Shown here: in pieces, positions 1 to 6,602 of the stretch
Layout of the letters: the number at the start of each line of letters is the position of its first letter
Position numbering within the stretch: position 1 is the first letter of the stretch
DNA from: Syntrophaceae bacterium
GTDB lineage: Bacteria; Desulfobacterota; Syntrophia; Syntrophales; UBA2210
Direction of reading: 5' to 3'
DNA: 8,115 nucleotides
Assembly: GCA_030619435.1 (NCBI GenBank)
Contig: JAUXBI010000070.1
Coordinates: 1-8,115, forward strand
Made by a program: the position numbers and the translations under genes
Notes under the pieces: generated by a model
Told to the model about the DNA's origin: nothing
What the model saw: the letters and a program-made list of their open reading frames with translations, nothing else
Databases searched by the model: none

Positions 1-83
1 ATAACATATCATCGCGTATCATTGCCAAAGAAGTTTAATTTTTATTTTTCAACCCCTGCAATAGATACTTCTGCTTCGTGATT

Positions 84-120
84 AATCCGGAGGTCTTATC
101 TTTCACCGGATTTTTGTTTT
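84..120 (+). terminator. Weak terminator-like hairpin over the comEC 3' end
   Basis: A perfect 7-base inverted repeat, AATCCGG at 84-90 and CCGGATT at 106-112, encloses a 15-base loop and is followed by a T-rich run at 111-120. Read on the plus strand this has the layout of an intrinsic terminator. On the minus strand no T-run follows, so it would not end the comEC transcript, and the comEC stop codon (96-98) lies in its loop. It could stop plus-strand transcripts entering from the left edge, but no plus-strand gene is visible there. Positions 1-83 hold nothing else I can support. Confidence 0.25.
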
Positions 121-2678
121 TCTTCTGCCGCCTGAACCTCATCTCCCGGCTTATGATTTTCAATTTCTATCTTCTCTCCATCTACCTGTATTGTAACTGC
201 CCCGCACTTGTCTATTCTAAGTACCCTCGTTCCCATTCTTCTGTATCTGTCGAGCACGCCGGAATGTGGAAAACCGAAGACATTGCCCAAGCCGCAGCTT
301 ATAATTACGATTTCAGGCCGGATCGCTTTGAGGAAGGGCGCGGAGCTGGATGATCGCGCTCCATGATGGGGAGCCATGAGAATATTCGCCTTCAGATCAG
401 TTCCGGATGCGACAAGTTCGGCCTCGACGTATTCCGATATATCCGCGGGGAGGAGTATACTCGTATTGCGAAAGGTTATTTTCATTACCACCCCGTTGTC
501 GTTGTAATCAGAGTCCGGAAAGTGAAGGCCCTTCCCCGATGCTGATTTTGCCGGGTTCAGTATCCTGATGAAGGCGCCTCCGATTGTTTGCTCCTCTGTG
601 TCTTTATCCACAATCCTGTGATGAATGGCTTTTCTCCTGATGATTTTCTTCAATATCCGGCAGGATTCATTCTTCGATTCACAACCGTTTGACCAAACTT
701 CACCAATCTCAAAGTTGTCAGCTATATAGGGAAGACCGCCGACATGATCCTGGTCAGGATGCGTAAGTACCATGATGTCCACCTTTTTTATTTTTTCGTG
801 CCACAGATAAGGCGCCACTACATATTTCCCCAAATCGAAACTCCTGTCATAGAACCCTCCACCATCCACCAGCATAGTAACCCCTCCGGGAAACTTTATC
901 AGTGTGGAACTGCCCTGCCCCACATCTATGAATGTTATCTCAAGATATTTCTGCCGGGCTGCCTTTATGTTCGTATAGAAGGCATCAACGGTAAAGAACA
1001 GCAGAATTGAACCCAGAAACAGAGCCAATACTCTGCTTCTGTTGGCCCTGTACAGCTTTCCGAGATGCGTGGCAGCAACCGGGAAGAAACAGCTTTCAGT
1101 GACAGCACCGGGTGTATCGTCTGTCCCTTCCTCTTTCGATCTCCACACATCCAGTAATTTCAACACTGTAATAATCAGGAGGTAGTAGAGGATAATTTCA
1201 GGAATCGTCGGTGTTGTTACGTGGAAACTCGAAAAGGATAAGGAGGACAGAAAATCGACGATAGAGACGGATATCCTGATAAAAAAAGAGGCAGCCTGTA
1301 TAAGCGCTGTCGCGATCGGCGCGAAGGGAGCCGTAATGATGAACAATATTCCCAGCGGGAGGACAGCGAATCCTATTATCGGTATGATAAACAGATTGGT
1401 GAGAAGTGCGATGTTTGAGACCCGGTTGAAATAGAGAGCGATAAGTGGATATGTGCCGATCATGGCGCTGAGGCTTACCACCATGAAGAGAATGATACTG
1501 GTAATTCTTTTCCTGAAAATCCCATCCCCGCTTCCCTTTGGAATCATACCGCCCAGTGTCGGGGTTATGAGAATAATGGAGGCAACTGCCATGAAAGAGA
1601 GCTGGAACGAGACGTCAAAGAGGGACGCGGGGTTTATGATAAGAATGGCAAATGCCGCGAATGCCAGTATGTTCAAGAGATCACGCCCCCTCCCGGCAAG
1701 GAGCGCAATCAGGAAACATAGTATCATGATGGTGGCTCTTATCGTTGATATGCGAAGACCGGCAATGAAGGCATAGCTTATTATGGGTATGACGGCAAAC
1801 AGGGCGGATACCTTGAAGATATTAAATCTCAGCAGGAGGTATTCGGAAGACTTCATGGCGGTCCTGATAATAATGAGAGAAATAAAGGCTATTATCCCCA
1901 CATGCAGCCCCGATATGGCGAGGATGTGAGAGACCCCCGCCCTGTTGAATCCTTCGATGATATCTTCCGGAATGCCCTCCTTTTCGTCCAGGATAAGAGC
2001 CCGCAGTATACTTCCCTCAGGAAAGGGGGCATTTTCCAGGATAAGCGCCCTGAGACTGGAGCGGTATCGCTCTATTCGCGTCCTGAAATAATTCCCAGCG
2101 CTTTCCCTCATGATAACGATGTCTGAAGGACTGCTTATGTACCCGCGCAAGCTGATACCCCTGTAGAGAAGATATCTCTTATAGTCAAACCCGCCGGGGT
2201 TGTTGGAGTTGTGCGGCTCTTTAAGCTTGACCTTCGCCCTGATATAGTTACCATATTTGAATAACCTGTTATTATCTTTGACAGAAAGGAGTATTTTGCC
2301 ATGTACCGGAATTACATTTTTATCTCTGATGATCCTTGTGGAGTTAATAACAAGGCTGGTTTTGTTGCGCAGCACCCGAGGAGGATTACACACCAGCCCT
2401 TCAACAGTCAGTTTATCTTTGCCTGCGTGAAGGGTTATATCGTCTCCGCTACGGTATGGATGAAGATAGAGATTTATATTAAGGATGCCCAGAAGGAACA
2501 GGGACATAAGAAGGCATAAGGCAACAGAGCCCTTTCTCCCTGCAACAACCGGGAAAAGCAACACTGCAAGGGTTGTCAGGAGTGCCACAAGAACCGGAAC
2601 GCCGGGTATGTTTACAAGGTTCCCAGCAGTTATTCCCAGGATGAGCGCTGTGAGCAGAGGGATTACAGGTCTTCGCAT
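96..2678 (-). CDS. comEC: ComEC/Rec2-family DNA internalization protein
   Basis: Inner-membrane channel that carries one strand of transforming DNA into the cytoplasm. At 860 aa it is full length for the long, three-part form of the family. The N-terminus (about 1-75) has hydrophobic helices typical of the DUF4131 region, followed by a soluble, largely beta segment (80-190) with the family signature NPGGFDYKRYL (160-170). The Competence domain follows, with HILAISGLHVG (251-261), AGLRISTIRA (306-315) and DVSFQLSFMA (355-364), and many membrane helices to about 510. After a polar linker and one more helix (549-567) comes a metallo-beta-lactamase-like domain: FIDVGQGSS (583-591), LTHPDQDHVGG (638-648), LLPADIS (742-748) and APHHGARSS (769-777). 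These give the probable metal ligands H640, D642, D644, H645, D746 and H771/H772. In ComEC this domain is thought to degrade the non-transported strand. An in-frame TAA lies five codons before the ATG, so no longer start is possible. No good ribosome site precedes it (the bases before the ATG end in CCGTTACCTTT). It lies 93 bases downstream of mltA. The family is certain; competence of the organism is not shown. Confidence 0.95.
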   Translation of the reverse strand: MRRPVIPLLTALILGITAGNLVNIPGVPVLVALLTTLAVLLFPVVAGRKGSVALCLLMSLFLLGILNINLYLHPYRSGDDITLHAGKDKLTVEGLVCNPPRVLRNKTSLVINSTRIIRDKNVIPVHGKILLSVKDNNRLFKYGNYIRAKVKLKEPHNSNNPGGFDYKRYLLYRGISLRGYISSPSDIVIMRESAGNYFRTRIERYRSSLRALILENAPFPEGSILRALILDEKEGIPEDIIEGFNRAGVSHILAISGLHVGIIAFISLIIIRTAMKSSEYLLLRFNIFKVSALFAVIPIISYAFIAGLRISTIRATIMILCFLIALLAGRGRDLLNILAFAAFAILIINPASLFDVSFQLSFMAVASIILITPTLGGMIPKGSGDGIFRKRITSIILFMVVSLSAMIGTYPLIALYFNRVSNIALLTNLFIIPIIGFAVLPLGILFIITAPFAPIATALIQAASFFIRISVSIVDFLSSLSFSSFHVTTPTIPEIILYYLLIITVLKLLDVWRSKEEGTDDTPGAVTESCFFPVAATHLGKLYRANRSRVLALFLGSILLFFTVDAFYTNIKAARQKYLEITFIDVGQGSSTLIKFPGGVTMLVDGGGFYDRSFDLGKYVVAPYLWHEKIKKVDIMVLTHPDQDHVGGLPYIADNFEIGEVWSNGCESKNESCRILKKIIRRKAIHHRIVDKDTEEQTIGGAFIRILNPAKSASGKGLHFPDSDYNDNGVVMKITFRNTSILLPADISEYVEAELVASGTDLKANILMAPHHGARSSSSAPFLKAIRPEIVIISCGLGNVFGFPHSGVLDRYRRMGTRVLRIDKCGAVTIQVDGEKIEIENHKPGDEVQAAEEKQKSGER

Positions 2679-2688
2679 AAAGGTAACG

Positions 2689-2723
2689 GTTTACAGTTTA
2701 CAGTTATCAGTTCACGGTTATGC
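2689..2723. repeat. Five imperfect tandem heptamers between mltA and comEC
   Basis: Read on the plus strand, five consecutive 7-base units are GTTTACA, GTTTACA, GTTATCA, GTTCACG and GTTATGC; the preceding GTAACG looks like a worn extra unit. All begin with GTT, and the first two are identical. The array ends 10 bases upstream of the comEC start codon on the minus strand, where a ribosome-binding site and leader would normally lie. Short tandem runs of this GTTCACG/GTTTACA type occur between genes in various bacteria, but I cannot assign a function to this one. Confidence 0.6.
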
Positions 2724-2771
2724 ATAAGGATTGTTCGCTATTTAATTAAGGATCTTGACTGGAACAGCGGT

Positions 2772-3944
2772 TTATTTCTTTTTTACAAGAAAATACAGTT
2801 CTCCTTCTTCTTTCAGATGTCCGGCCATGATCTCCGCATTATTCCCCCTGCCGCAGAACAGATCCACCCTTCCAGGGCCCTTGATCGCCCCTCCGGCATC
2901 CTGGTTAAGGACAAACCTGGAAAAGGGCACCCATGATACAATGTTGCCATATTCGTCTATAACAGGCTTTTTCACTCTGATAAAAGCAAGCGCGCCCCTG
3001 GGAAACATTCTCGCATCTGTGGCTATCGACCTGCCCGGCGTAACCGGCACATTAAGACTTCCCACGGGGCCCTCTTCAACAATACGAAAAAACACATAGC
3101 TTTCATTACAACTTAATATATCAAGCATTTCTTCAGGATGTTCCCTCAGATACCTTTTGATGCCCTTGAGGGATACCTCTCCCAGAGACATTTTCCCCTG
3201 TTCAACAAGCATTCTTCCCACACTACGGTAAGGATGACCGTTACACTGGTCATAGCTTATCTGAATAAGGTCGCCATTGGGGAGATTTACAACTCCGGAC
3301 CCCTGAATTTGCAGGAAAAAAATATCAACGGGATCAGAAAGCCAGAGGAGCTCAAGTCCCCTCCCCTCAAGAGACCCTTTTATATCGATATCCCCGCGCG
3401 TGTAGTAGGGAACAGCCTTTCCCTCTTCAATTCTCGCGATGATACGTTCTCCTCTGTATTTTTCCTTGAATTTTCCAAGATCTACCACAACGTGATCGTC
3501 AGGTGTGCGATAGATGGGATAGCGATACTGTGGTGTCCTGTCAAATGACCCTGCAAGAATCGGCTCATAATATCCCGTAAACAGAACCTCTCCACCGCGC
3601 CTTCCAACGCTCTTGTATATATCAAAGGCCCGCTTTATCCTTCTTGTTTTATCATCGACTGAACCCGGCATCCTGATAATCTTCAGAAACTCGCTAAGAG
3701 ATTCCTTCAATTCCCCCGCCGTGCATACGCGGTCTCCGAGCTGGAACTTCCTTGTCTCGGGCAGCCTGTTATAGTATCTAAAGCTTCTATATATTGCGAG
3801 CTCCAGGGAGGCCCGATCAAGGTCATCCGTCAGAATGGGCAACTCGCGCGAAGTAACCGGGACAAGGGGCACAATCCTCTCCGGCTCTATTGTCGCGCAA
3901 CCCACCAGGAAAAATATAAACAGACAAAGTAGTTTTGTTCTCAT
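2772..3944 (-). CDS. mltA: Membrane-bound lytic murein transglycosylase A (MltA) lipoprotein
   Basis: Cleaves the beta-1,4 bond between N-acetylmuramic acid and N-acetylglucosamine in peptidoglycan, leaving 1,6-anhydromuramic ends; it acts in the periplasm, normally anchored to the outer membrane. The 390-aa product begins with a short lipoprotein signal, MRTKLLC..FFLVGC, with lipobox LVGC and acylated C16. The residue after the Cys is A17, so there is no Asp retention signal, consistent with export to the outer membrane. MltA-domain motifs are TGYYEP (123-128), YTRGDID (181-187), the diagnostic WLSDPVDIFFLQIQGSG (201-217) and ESYVFFR (281-287). The C-terminal 3D domain has its three conserved aspartates at D310 (IATD), D349 (NQDAGG) and D361 (GRVDLF), the expected catalytic region. 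Length is normal. A GGTGG nine bases before the ATG is a modest ribosome site. A weak candidate promoter on the minus strand is TTGATG (4007-4012), a 17-base spacer and TACATG (3984-3989). comEC follows on the same strand. Confidence 0.95.
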   Translation of the reverse strand: MRTKLLCLFIFFLVGCATIEPERIVPLVPVTSRELPILTDDLDRASLELAIYRSFRYYNRLPETRKFQLGDRVCTAGELKESLSEFLKIIRMPGSVDDKTRRIKRAFDIYKSVGRRGGEVLFTGYYEPILAGSFDRTPQYRYPIYRTPDDHVVVDLGKFKEKYRGERIIARIEEGKAVPYYTRGDIDIKGSLEGRGLELLWLSDPVDIFFLQIQGSGVVNLPNGDLIQISYDQCNGHPYRSVGRMLVEQGKMSLGEVSLKGIKRYLREHPEEMLDILSCNESYVFFRIVEEGPVGSLNVPVTPGRSIATDARMFPRGALAFIRVKKPVIDEYGNIVSWVPFSRFVLNQDAGGAIKGPGRVDLFCGRGNNAEIMAGHLKEEGELYFLVKKK

Positions 3945-4011
3945 ATTAACAGGCCACCAAACAATCCATTTTCTTGAAACTTACATGTACCAGATGAGCA
4001 AAAAAACATCA

Positions 4012-4050
4012 ACGGCATTCGGGAGGTAACATACCAATGCTGTATGCCGT
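4012..4050. repeat. Nested inverted repeat upstream of mltA
   Basis: ACGGCAT (4012-4018) pairs with ATGCCGT (4044-4050). Inside the loop a second small stem forms from GGTA (4025-4028) and TACC (4032-4035). The left arm starts at the -35 side of the weak mltA promoter candidate, so a protein-binding or RNA-folding role is possible. No T-run follows on either strand, which argues against a terminator. Confidence 0.4.
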
Positions 4051-4108
4051 CGCGGACAGGTAAACCCGGTATAACTTACGGAACTAAAACAAGATTAACG
4101 CCCCAATA

Positions 4109-4172
4109 CCGGCATCGCGCAACAAATCACCGGATGCCGGATAAACTGATAATCAGGAAATTCCGGCATCGG
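4109..4172. repeat. REP-like alternating palindromic element, three copies
   Basis: The octamer CCGGCATC occurs at 4109-4116, its exact inverse GATGCCGG at 4133-4140, and the octamer again at 4163-4170, with spacers of 16 and 22 bases. The middle copy can pair with either flanking copy, giving two mutually exclusive hairpins. Flanking bases are also partly conserved (CGGATA follows or overlaps the inner and right copies). The second spacer contains the palindrome CTGATAATCAG (4146-4156). The layout resembles repetitive extragenic palindromic (REP/BIME) elements; membership in a genome-wide family cannot be judged from one window. Confidence 0.55.
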
Positions 4173-4380
4173 ATATTTATTCTGATGAAAATACTAGTGC
4201 AAAATGTATTGAAAAAAAGCACCATAACTATTAGGTTACTGTTCGTGAGCTCTTCGTATTTATCGCAATGAAGATAATTTTTATCCGTTATCAGGGGTAA
4301 GAAGAAGATCAACAAACAAGCGATGGGGAAACTGTGATTACCGGAGTAAGCTTAAGGATATCAGAGGTCTAAAAAAACAT

Positions 4381-4857
4381 ATGAAACATTCGTTAAAAAC
4401 AGGATTCAGCTTCGGGTTAACCTCTGCAATAATCACGACGCTTGGTTTGATGATAGGTCTGTATTCCGGCACAGGCTCAAAACTTGTTGTTATCGGCGGT
4501 ATAATCACGATAGCGATAGCAGACGCATTCTCAGATGCTCTGGGCATTCACATTGCTGAAGAATCCAAAAATAAGAACACCACCCGAGAGATATGGGAAG
4601 CTACAATCTCCACTTTCTTATTCAAATTTATTTTTGCGCTGACATTTATTGTTCCTGTTCTGCTGTTCCCCCTCACAACAGCGATCATCATAAGTGTAGT
4701 CTGGGGATTGTCCCTATTGGGGATTCTCAGTTTTTACATCGCTCAAGAACAAAAGGTAAAGCCCTGGAAAGTGATCTCTGAACACTTGCTTATCGCGTCA
4801 CTTGTCATAGTTTTAACATATTATGTCGGTATCTGGGTTGGATCAACATTCGGATAG
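4381..4857 (+). CDS. Minimal VIT1/CCC1-family membrane protein (putative Fe/Mn transporter)
   Basis: The family moves Fe2+ or Mn2+ out of the cytosol, usually in exchange for protons. The 158-aa product has five predicted membrane segments: about 8-29, 34-56, 76-97, 99-121 and 135-154. The N-terminal run FGLTSAIITTLGLMIGLYSG and the second-helix motif IAIADAFSDALGIHIAEES are typical of short VIT-family proteins. Acidic residues D48, D52, E60 and E61 in and after helix 2, and E70 and E73 in the loop, are candidate metal or proton sites. The helix 2-3 loop is only about 20 residues, whereas VIT1 and longer CCC1 proteins carry a helical metal-binding domain there, so this is a stripped-down form and its substrate is uncertain. 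No ATG, GTG or TTG lies in frame between the upstream stop (4246-4248) and this ATG. The ribosome site AGAGG is weak and 13 bases away. The gene is divergent from mltA and 168 bases ahead of the helicase. Family confidence is good; transport specificity is inference. Confidence 0.8.
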   Translation: MKHSLKTGFSFGLTSAIITTLGLMIGLYSGTGSKLVVIGGIITIAIADAFSDALGIHIAEESKNKNTTREIWEATISTFLFKFIFALTFIVPVLLFPLTTAIIISVVWGLSLLGILSFYIAQEQKVKPWKVISEHLLIASLVIVLTYYVGIWVGSTFG

Positions 4858-4969
4858 GCAACGGACAGATCAATGACAAGGAAGACTCTTTCATTCCACA
4901 CGGATCCTCTGCATTTTTCTTTTTTATGCACTTCCCTGACGATAATCATGCGTCAAAAAGAGCAAGTTG

Positions 4970-4978
4970 TGATATAGT
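4970..4978 (+). promoter_or_regulatory. Extended -10 promoter candidate for the DEAD-box helicase
   Basis: TG-A-TATAGT matches the extended -10 pattern TGnTATAAT at all but one hexamer position. It lies 47 bases before the helicase ATG, giving a plausible leader of about 40 bases. No good -35 box lies 16-18 bases upstream, which is tolerated by extended -10 promoters. The rest of the 4858-5025 gap holds a T-rich run flanked by TGCAT/ATGCA (about 4912-4929) and a small CCTG-ATA-CAGG hairpin near 4991; neither makes a convincing terminator for the VIT-like gene. Confidence 0.35.
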
Positions 4979-5025
4979 CCGCCGCGTGACCCCTGATACA
5001 GGAAAAAACCATCACACAAAGAAAG

Positions 5026-6411
5026 ATGACTTGCATGAAATTTGATATATTAAAAAGCCTGAAATCTCTTATAAGTTCCATTTCGGGAAAGAAAGAGCAA
5101 CAGTACACAACAGAGAAGAAAAAAATACACCCAGTCGAGAAAAGAAAAAAGGGATCAACGAGAGGAAAGAAAGAGGATTCGGCAGAGAAAAAGAGAGGAC
5201 ACACGAAGTTCCGTGAGCTTGGCCTCCCTTCACAAATCCTCGATGCAATCGAGAAGATCGGGTATGAGGAAATGACCCCGATTCAGGAGGCTACCTATTC
5301 TATTATTACCGCGGGACAGGATCTCTGCGCCCTTGCGGAAACGGGATCGGGGAAAACGGCCGCATGCTCGATTCCCCTTGTTCAGAAAATCGACACCTCG
5401 AAGAACGCCATCCAGGGTCTGGTGATCGTTCCGACCCGTGAATTATGCCTTCAGTATGTGGATGAGATCGAAAAGATAGGTGCCGGGGCCGGGGTGGTCT
5501 CGTTCGCAGTTTTCGGCGGATTCAGCAAAGAGATTCAGGTCGCCAAGATAAAACACAAGGTACATATCCTCGTCGCGACACCGGGGCGGCTCATCGATCT
5601 TTTGTATGACGGAGCTGTCAGCCTGTCGAATGTGAAATGCGTCGTCCTCGATGAAGCGGACGAACTCTTAAAGGAAGGGTTCCTCGAAGACATTGAGTTT
5701 ATCATGTCCTGCATGATAAATAAGCATCAGACGCTTCTCTTCGCCGCGACAATGGATGATGACATCACAAAGCTCTCCCATGGTTATCTACGGGACCCAG
5801 AATACATCTCTCTTATAGAAAAAAGGGCGGCACCGGTAAGCATTGAACACTATTTCGCCTATCTCCAACCGTATCGCAAAGAAGCGGAACTCATAAGATA
5901 TCTTGAGGCAGAAGATATAAATCAGGTGATCATTTTCTGCAACGCCCGCCACAGGGTTGACAAGTTATTCCGCGATATGCGGAAACACTATAAAGACATC
6001 GAGTATATACACGCCGGGCTCAGTCAGAACAAACGTTCTTCCATATTCAGGCAGTTTAAAACAAAGAAGCTTCGCCACCTCATTGCCACAGATGTCGCCG
6101 GGAGAGGACTTGATTTTACACATGTATCTCATGTGGTAAACTGGGATTTACCATGGGATGGAACACAGTATACTCATCGTACCGGTCGTTCCGGTCGAAT
6201 GGGGAAAAGGGGCCGGGCCTTTACCCTTGTGACTAAGCGTGACCTTCCCAAGCTTCGTGAAATTATCCGCAAGAAGAAGATTACCCCCCGCTGGATCGGG
6301 AAAGACCCGCTTCAGGAAACCAAATCAATCGCGGAAGAAAACCCTAAAACGAAGAAAAGACCCTATCGGCGCTACAAAGGGGGGAAAGGAAGTAGAACAG
6401 ACCAGAAGTAG
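5026..6411 (+). CDS. DEAD-box ATP-dependent RNA helicase
   Basis: ATP-driven RNA-unwinding enzyme of the cytoplasm; in bacteria such proteins act in ribosome assembly, mRNA decay or cold adaptation. All core motifs are visible in the 461-aa product: aromatic F62 and Q motif TPIQ (84-87), motif I AETGSGKT (104-111), Ia PTREL (136-140), GG (164-165), Ib TPGR (185-188), II DEAD (209-212), IV IIFCNAR (302-308), V ATDVAGRGLD (354-363) and VI HRTGRSGR (384-391). Motif III reads AAT (240-242) instead of the usual SAT. The N-terminal 60 residues are a lysine-rich, low-complexity extension, and the last 25 are basic (KKRPYRRYKGGKGSR), both likely RNA-contacting; there is no recognisable DbpA- or CsdA-type RNA-binding domain, so I give no subfamily name. 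The start is uncertain: ATG at 5026 and ATG at 5035 (M4) both lack a good ribosome site. The stop codon lies in a 16-base tandem duplication. The gene is probably transcribed alone from the extended -10 promoter upstream. Confidence 0.95.
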   Translation: MTCMKFDILKSLKSLISSISGKKEQQYTTEKKKIHPVEKRKKGSTRGKKEDSAEKKRGHTKFRELGLPSQILDAIEKIGYEEMTPIQEATYSIITAGQDLCALAETGSGKTAACSIPLVQKIDTSKNAIQGLVIVPTRELCLQYVDEIEKIGAGAGVVSFAVFGGFSKEIQVAKIKHKVHILVATPGRLIDLLYDGAVSLSNVKCVVLDEADELLKEGFLEDIEFIMSCMINKHQTLLFAATMDDDITKLSHGYLRDPEYISLIEKRAAPVSIEHYFAYLQPYRKEAELIRYLEAEDINQVIIFCNARHRVDKLFRDMRKHYKDIEYIHAGLSQNKRSSIFRQFKTKKLRHLIATDVAGRGLDFTHVSHVVNWDLPWDGTQYTHRTGRSGRMGKRGRAFTLVTKRDLPKLREIIRKKKITPRWIGKDPLQETKSIAEENPKTKKRPYRRYKGGKGSRTDQK

Positions 6412-6428
6412 AACAGACCAGAAGTAGA
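6391..6428 (+). repeat. 16-base tandem duplication carrying the helicase stop codon
   Basis: AGTAGAACAGACCAGA at 6391-6406 is repeated exactly at 6407-6422, and a third partial copy, AGTAGA, follows at 6423-6428. The helicase stop TAG (6409-6411) falls at the start of the second unit. Because each unit begins AGTAG preceded by GA or GGA, removing one whole unit would still give the same C-terminal residues SRTDQK and a stop. The 16-base period is not a multiple of three, so the array is not a protein repeat. Confidence 0.85.
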
Positions 6429-6504
6429 GAGAGGGAAACAGCGTTAGGAATCAAGAATAAATAAGTTATACAGATTGCGCCGTAATGTTGTTTGTTCTCA
6501 AGGC

Positions 6505-6549
6505 GTGTTGAAGCGCGCATAACGAGTTATGCAAGCTTTGACACAACAC
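6505..6549. other. Long bulged hairpin in the convergent gap
   Basis: Nested inverted repeats build one imperfect stem: GTGTTG (6505-6510) with CAACAC (6544-6549), AAGC (6511-6514) with GCTT (6535-6538), and GCATAA (6517-6522) with TTATGC (6527-6532) around the tetraloop CGAG. A 2x2 internal loop and a 5-base one-sided bulge, TGACA (6539-6543), interrupt it. No T-run follows on either strand, so it is not a standard terminator. It lies between the convergent helicase and zinc-ribbon genes. Apart from this hairpin, the repeat at 6391-6428 and the hairpin at 6567-6598, I see nothing in 6412-6602. Confidence 0.5.
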
Positions 6550-6550
6550 A

Positions 6551-6598
6551 GAAAACAAGCAAAAGGGCAAGCAAGGTGTATGAGTTATTTATGCTTGC
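6551..6598 (-). terminator. Possible terminator of the zinc-ribbon gene
   Basis: On the minus strand, a 7-base stem GCAAGCA (6598-6592) / TGCTTGC (6573-6567) with an 18-base loop begins four bases after the zinc-ribbon stop codon. It is followed by the T-rich tail CCTTTTGCTTGTTTTC (6566-6551). The loop is long and the T-run is broken, so this would be a weak intrinsic terminator. It sits where one would be expected for the flavoprotein/zinc-ribbon pair. Confidence 0.35.
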
Positions 6599-6602
6599 TG
6601 AC

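Larger units (their letters stand above)
3945..4380. other. Divergent intergenic region between mltA and the VIT-like gene
   Basis: This 436-base stretch separates two divergently transcribed genes and must hold promoters for both, although none is strong. It is AT-rich and contains several inverted repeats: 4012-4050, the alternating CCGGCATC elements at 4109-4172, CTGAT-A-ATCAG at 4146-4156 and GATAA-TTT-TTATC around 4273-4285. Open frames of 60-75 codons exist on both strands, but they cross these palindromes, lack ribosome sites and resemble no protein family I know, so I do not call genes here. Confidence 0.6.

Noticed and set aside
29..72. AGAAGT/ACTTCT inverted repeat downstream of comEC as its terminator
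   Set aside because: The stem is only six weak pairs with a loop of about 30 bases, and no clean T-run follows on the minus strand.
4044..4315. Short open frames of 60-75 codons on both strands in the mltA/VIT gap
   Set aside because: They cross palindromic repeats, lack ribosome sites and resemble no known protein; they are expected by chance in this length of sequence.
4858..5025. Terminator after the VIT-like gene
   Set aside because: The candidate stems (TGCAT/ATGCA and CCTG/CAGG) are four or five pairs and are not followed by a T-run in the right place.
6443..6598. Integron-like cassette or attC site (GCGTTAGGA, GTTATAC, GCATAACGAGTTATGC motifs)
   Set aside because: The core words do not occur in the required order (RYYYAAC, then GTTRRRY) at attC spacing, the matching L-box pair is missing, and no integrase or second attC is in the window. 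Kept only as a resemblance to test.
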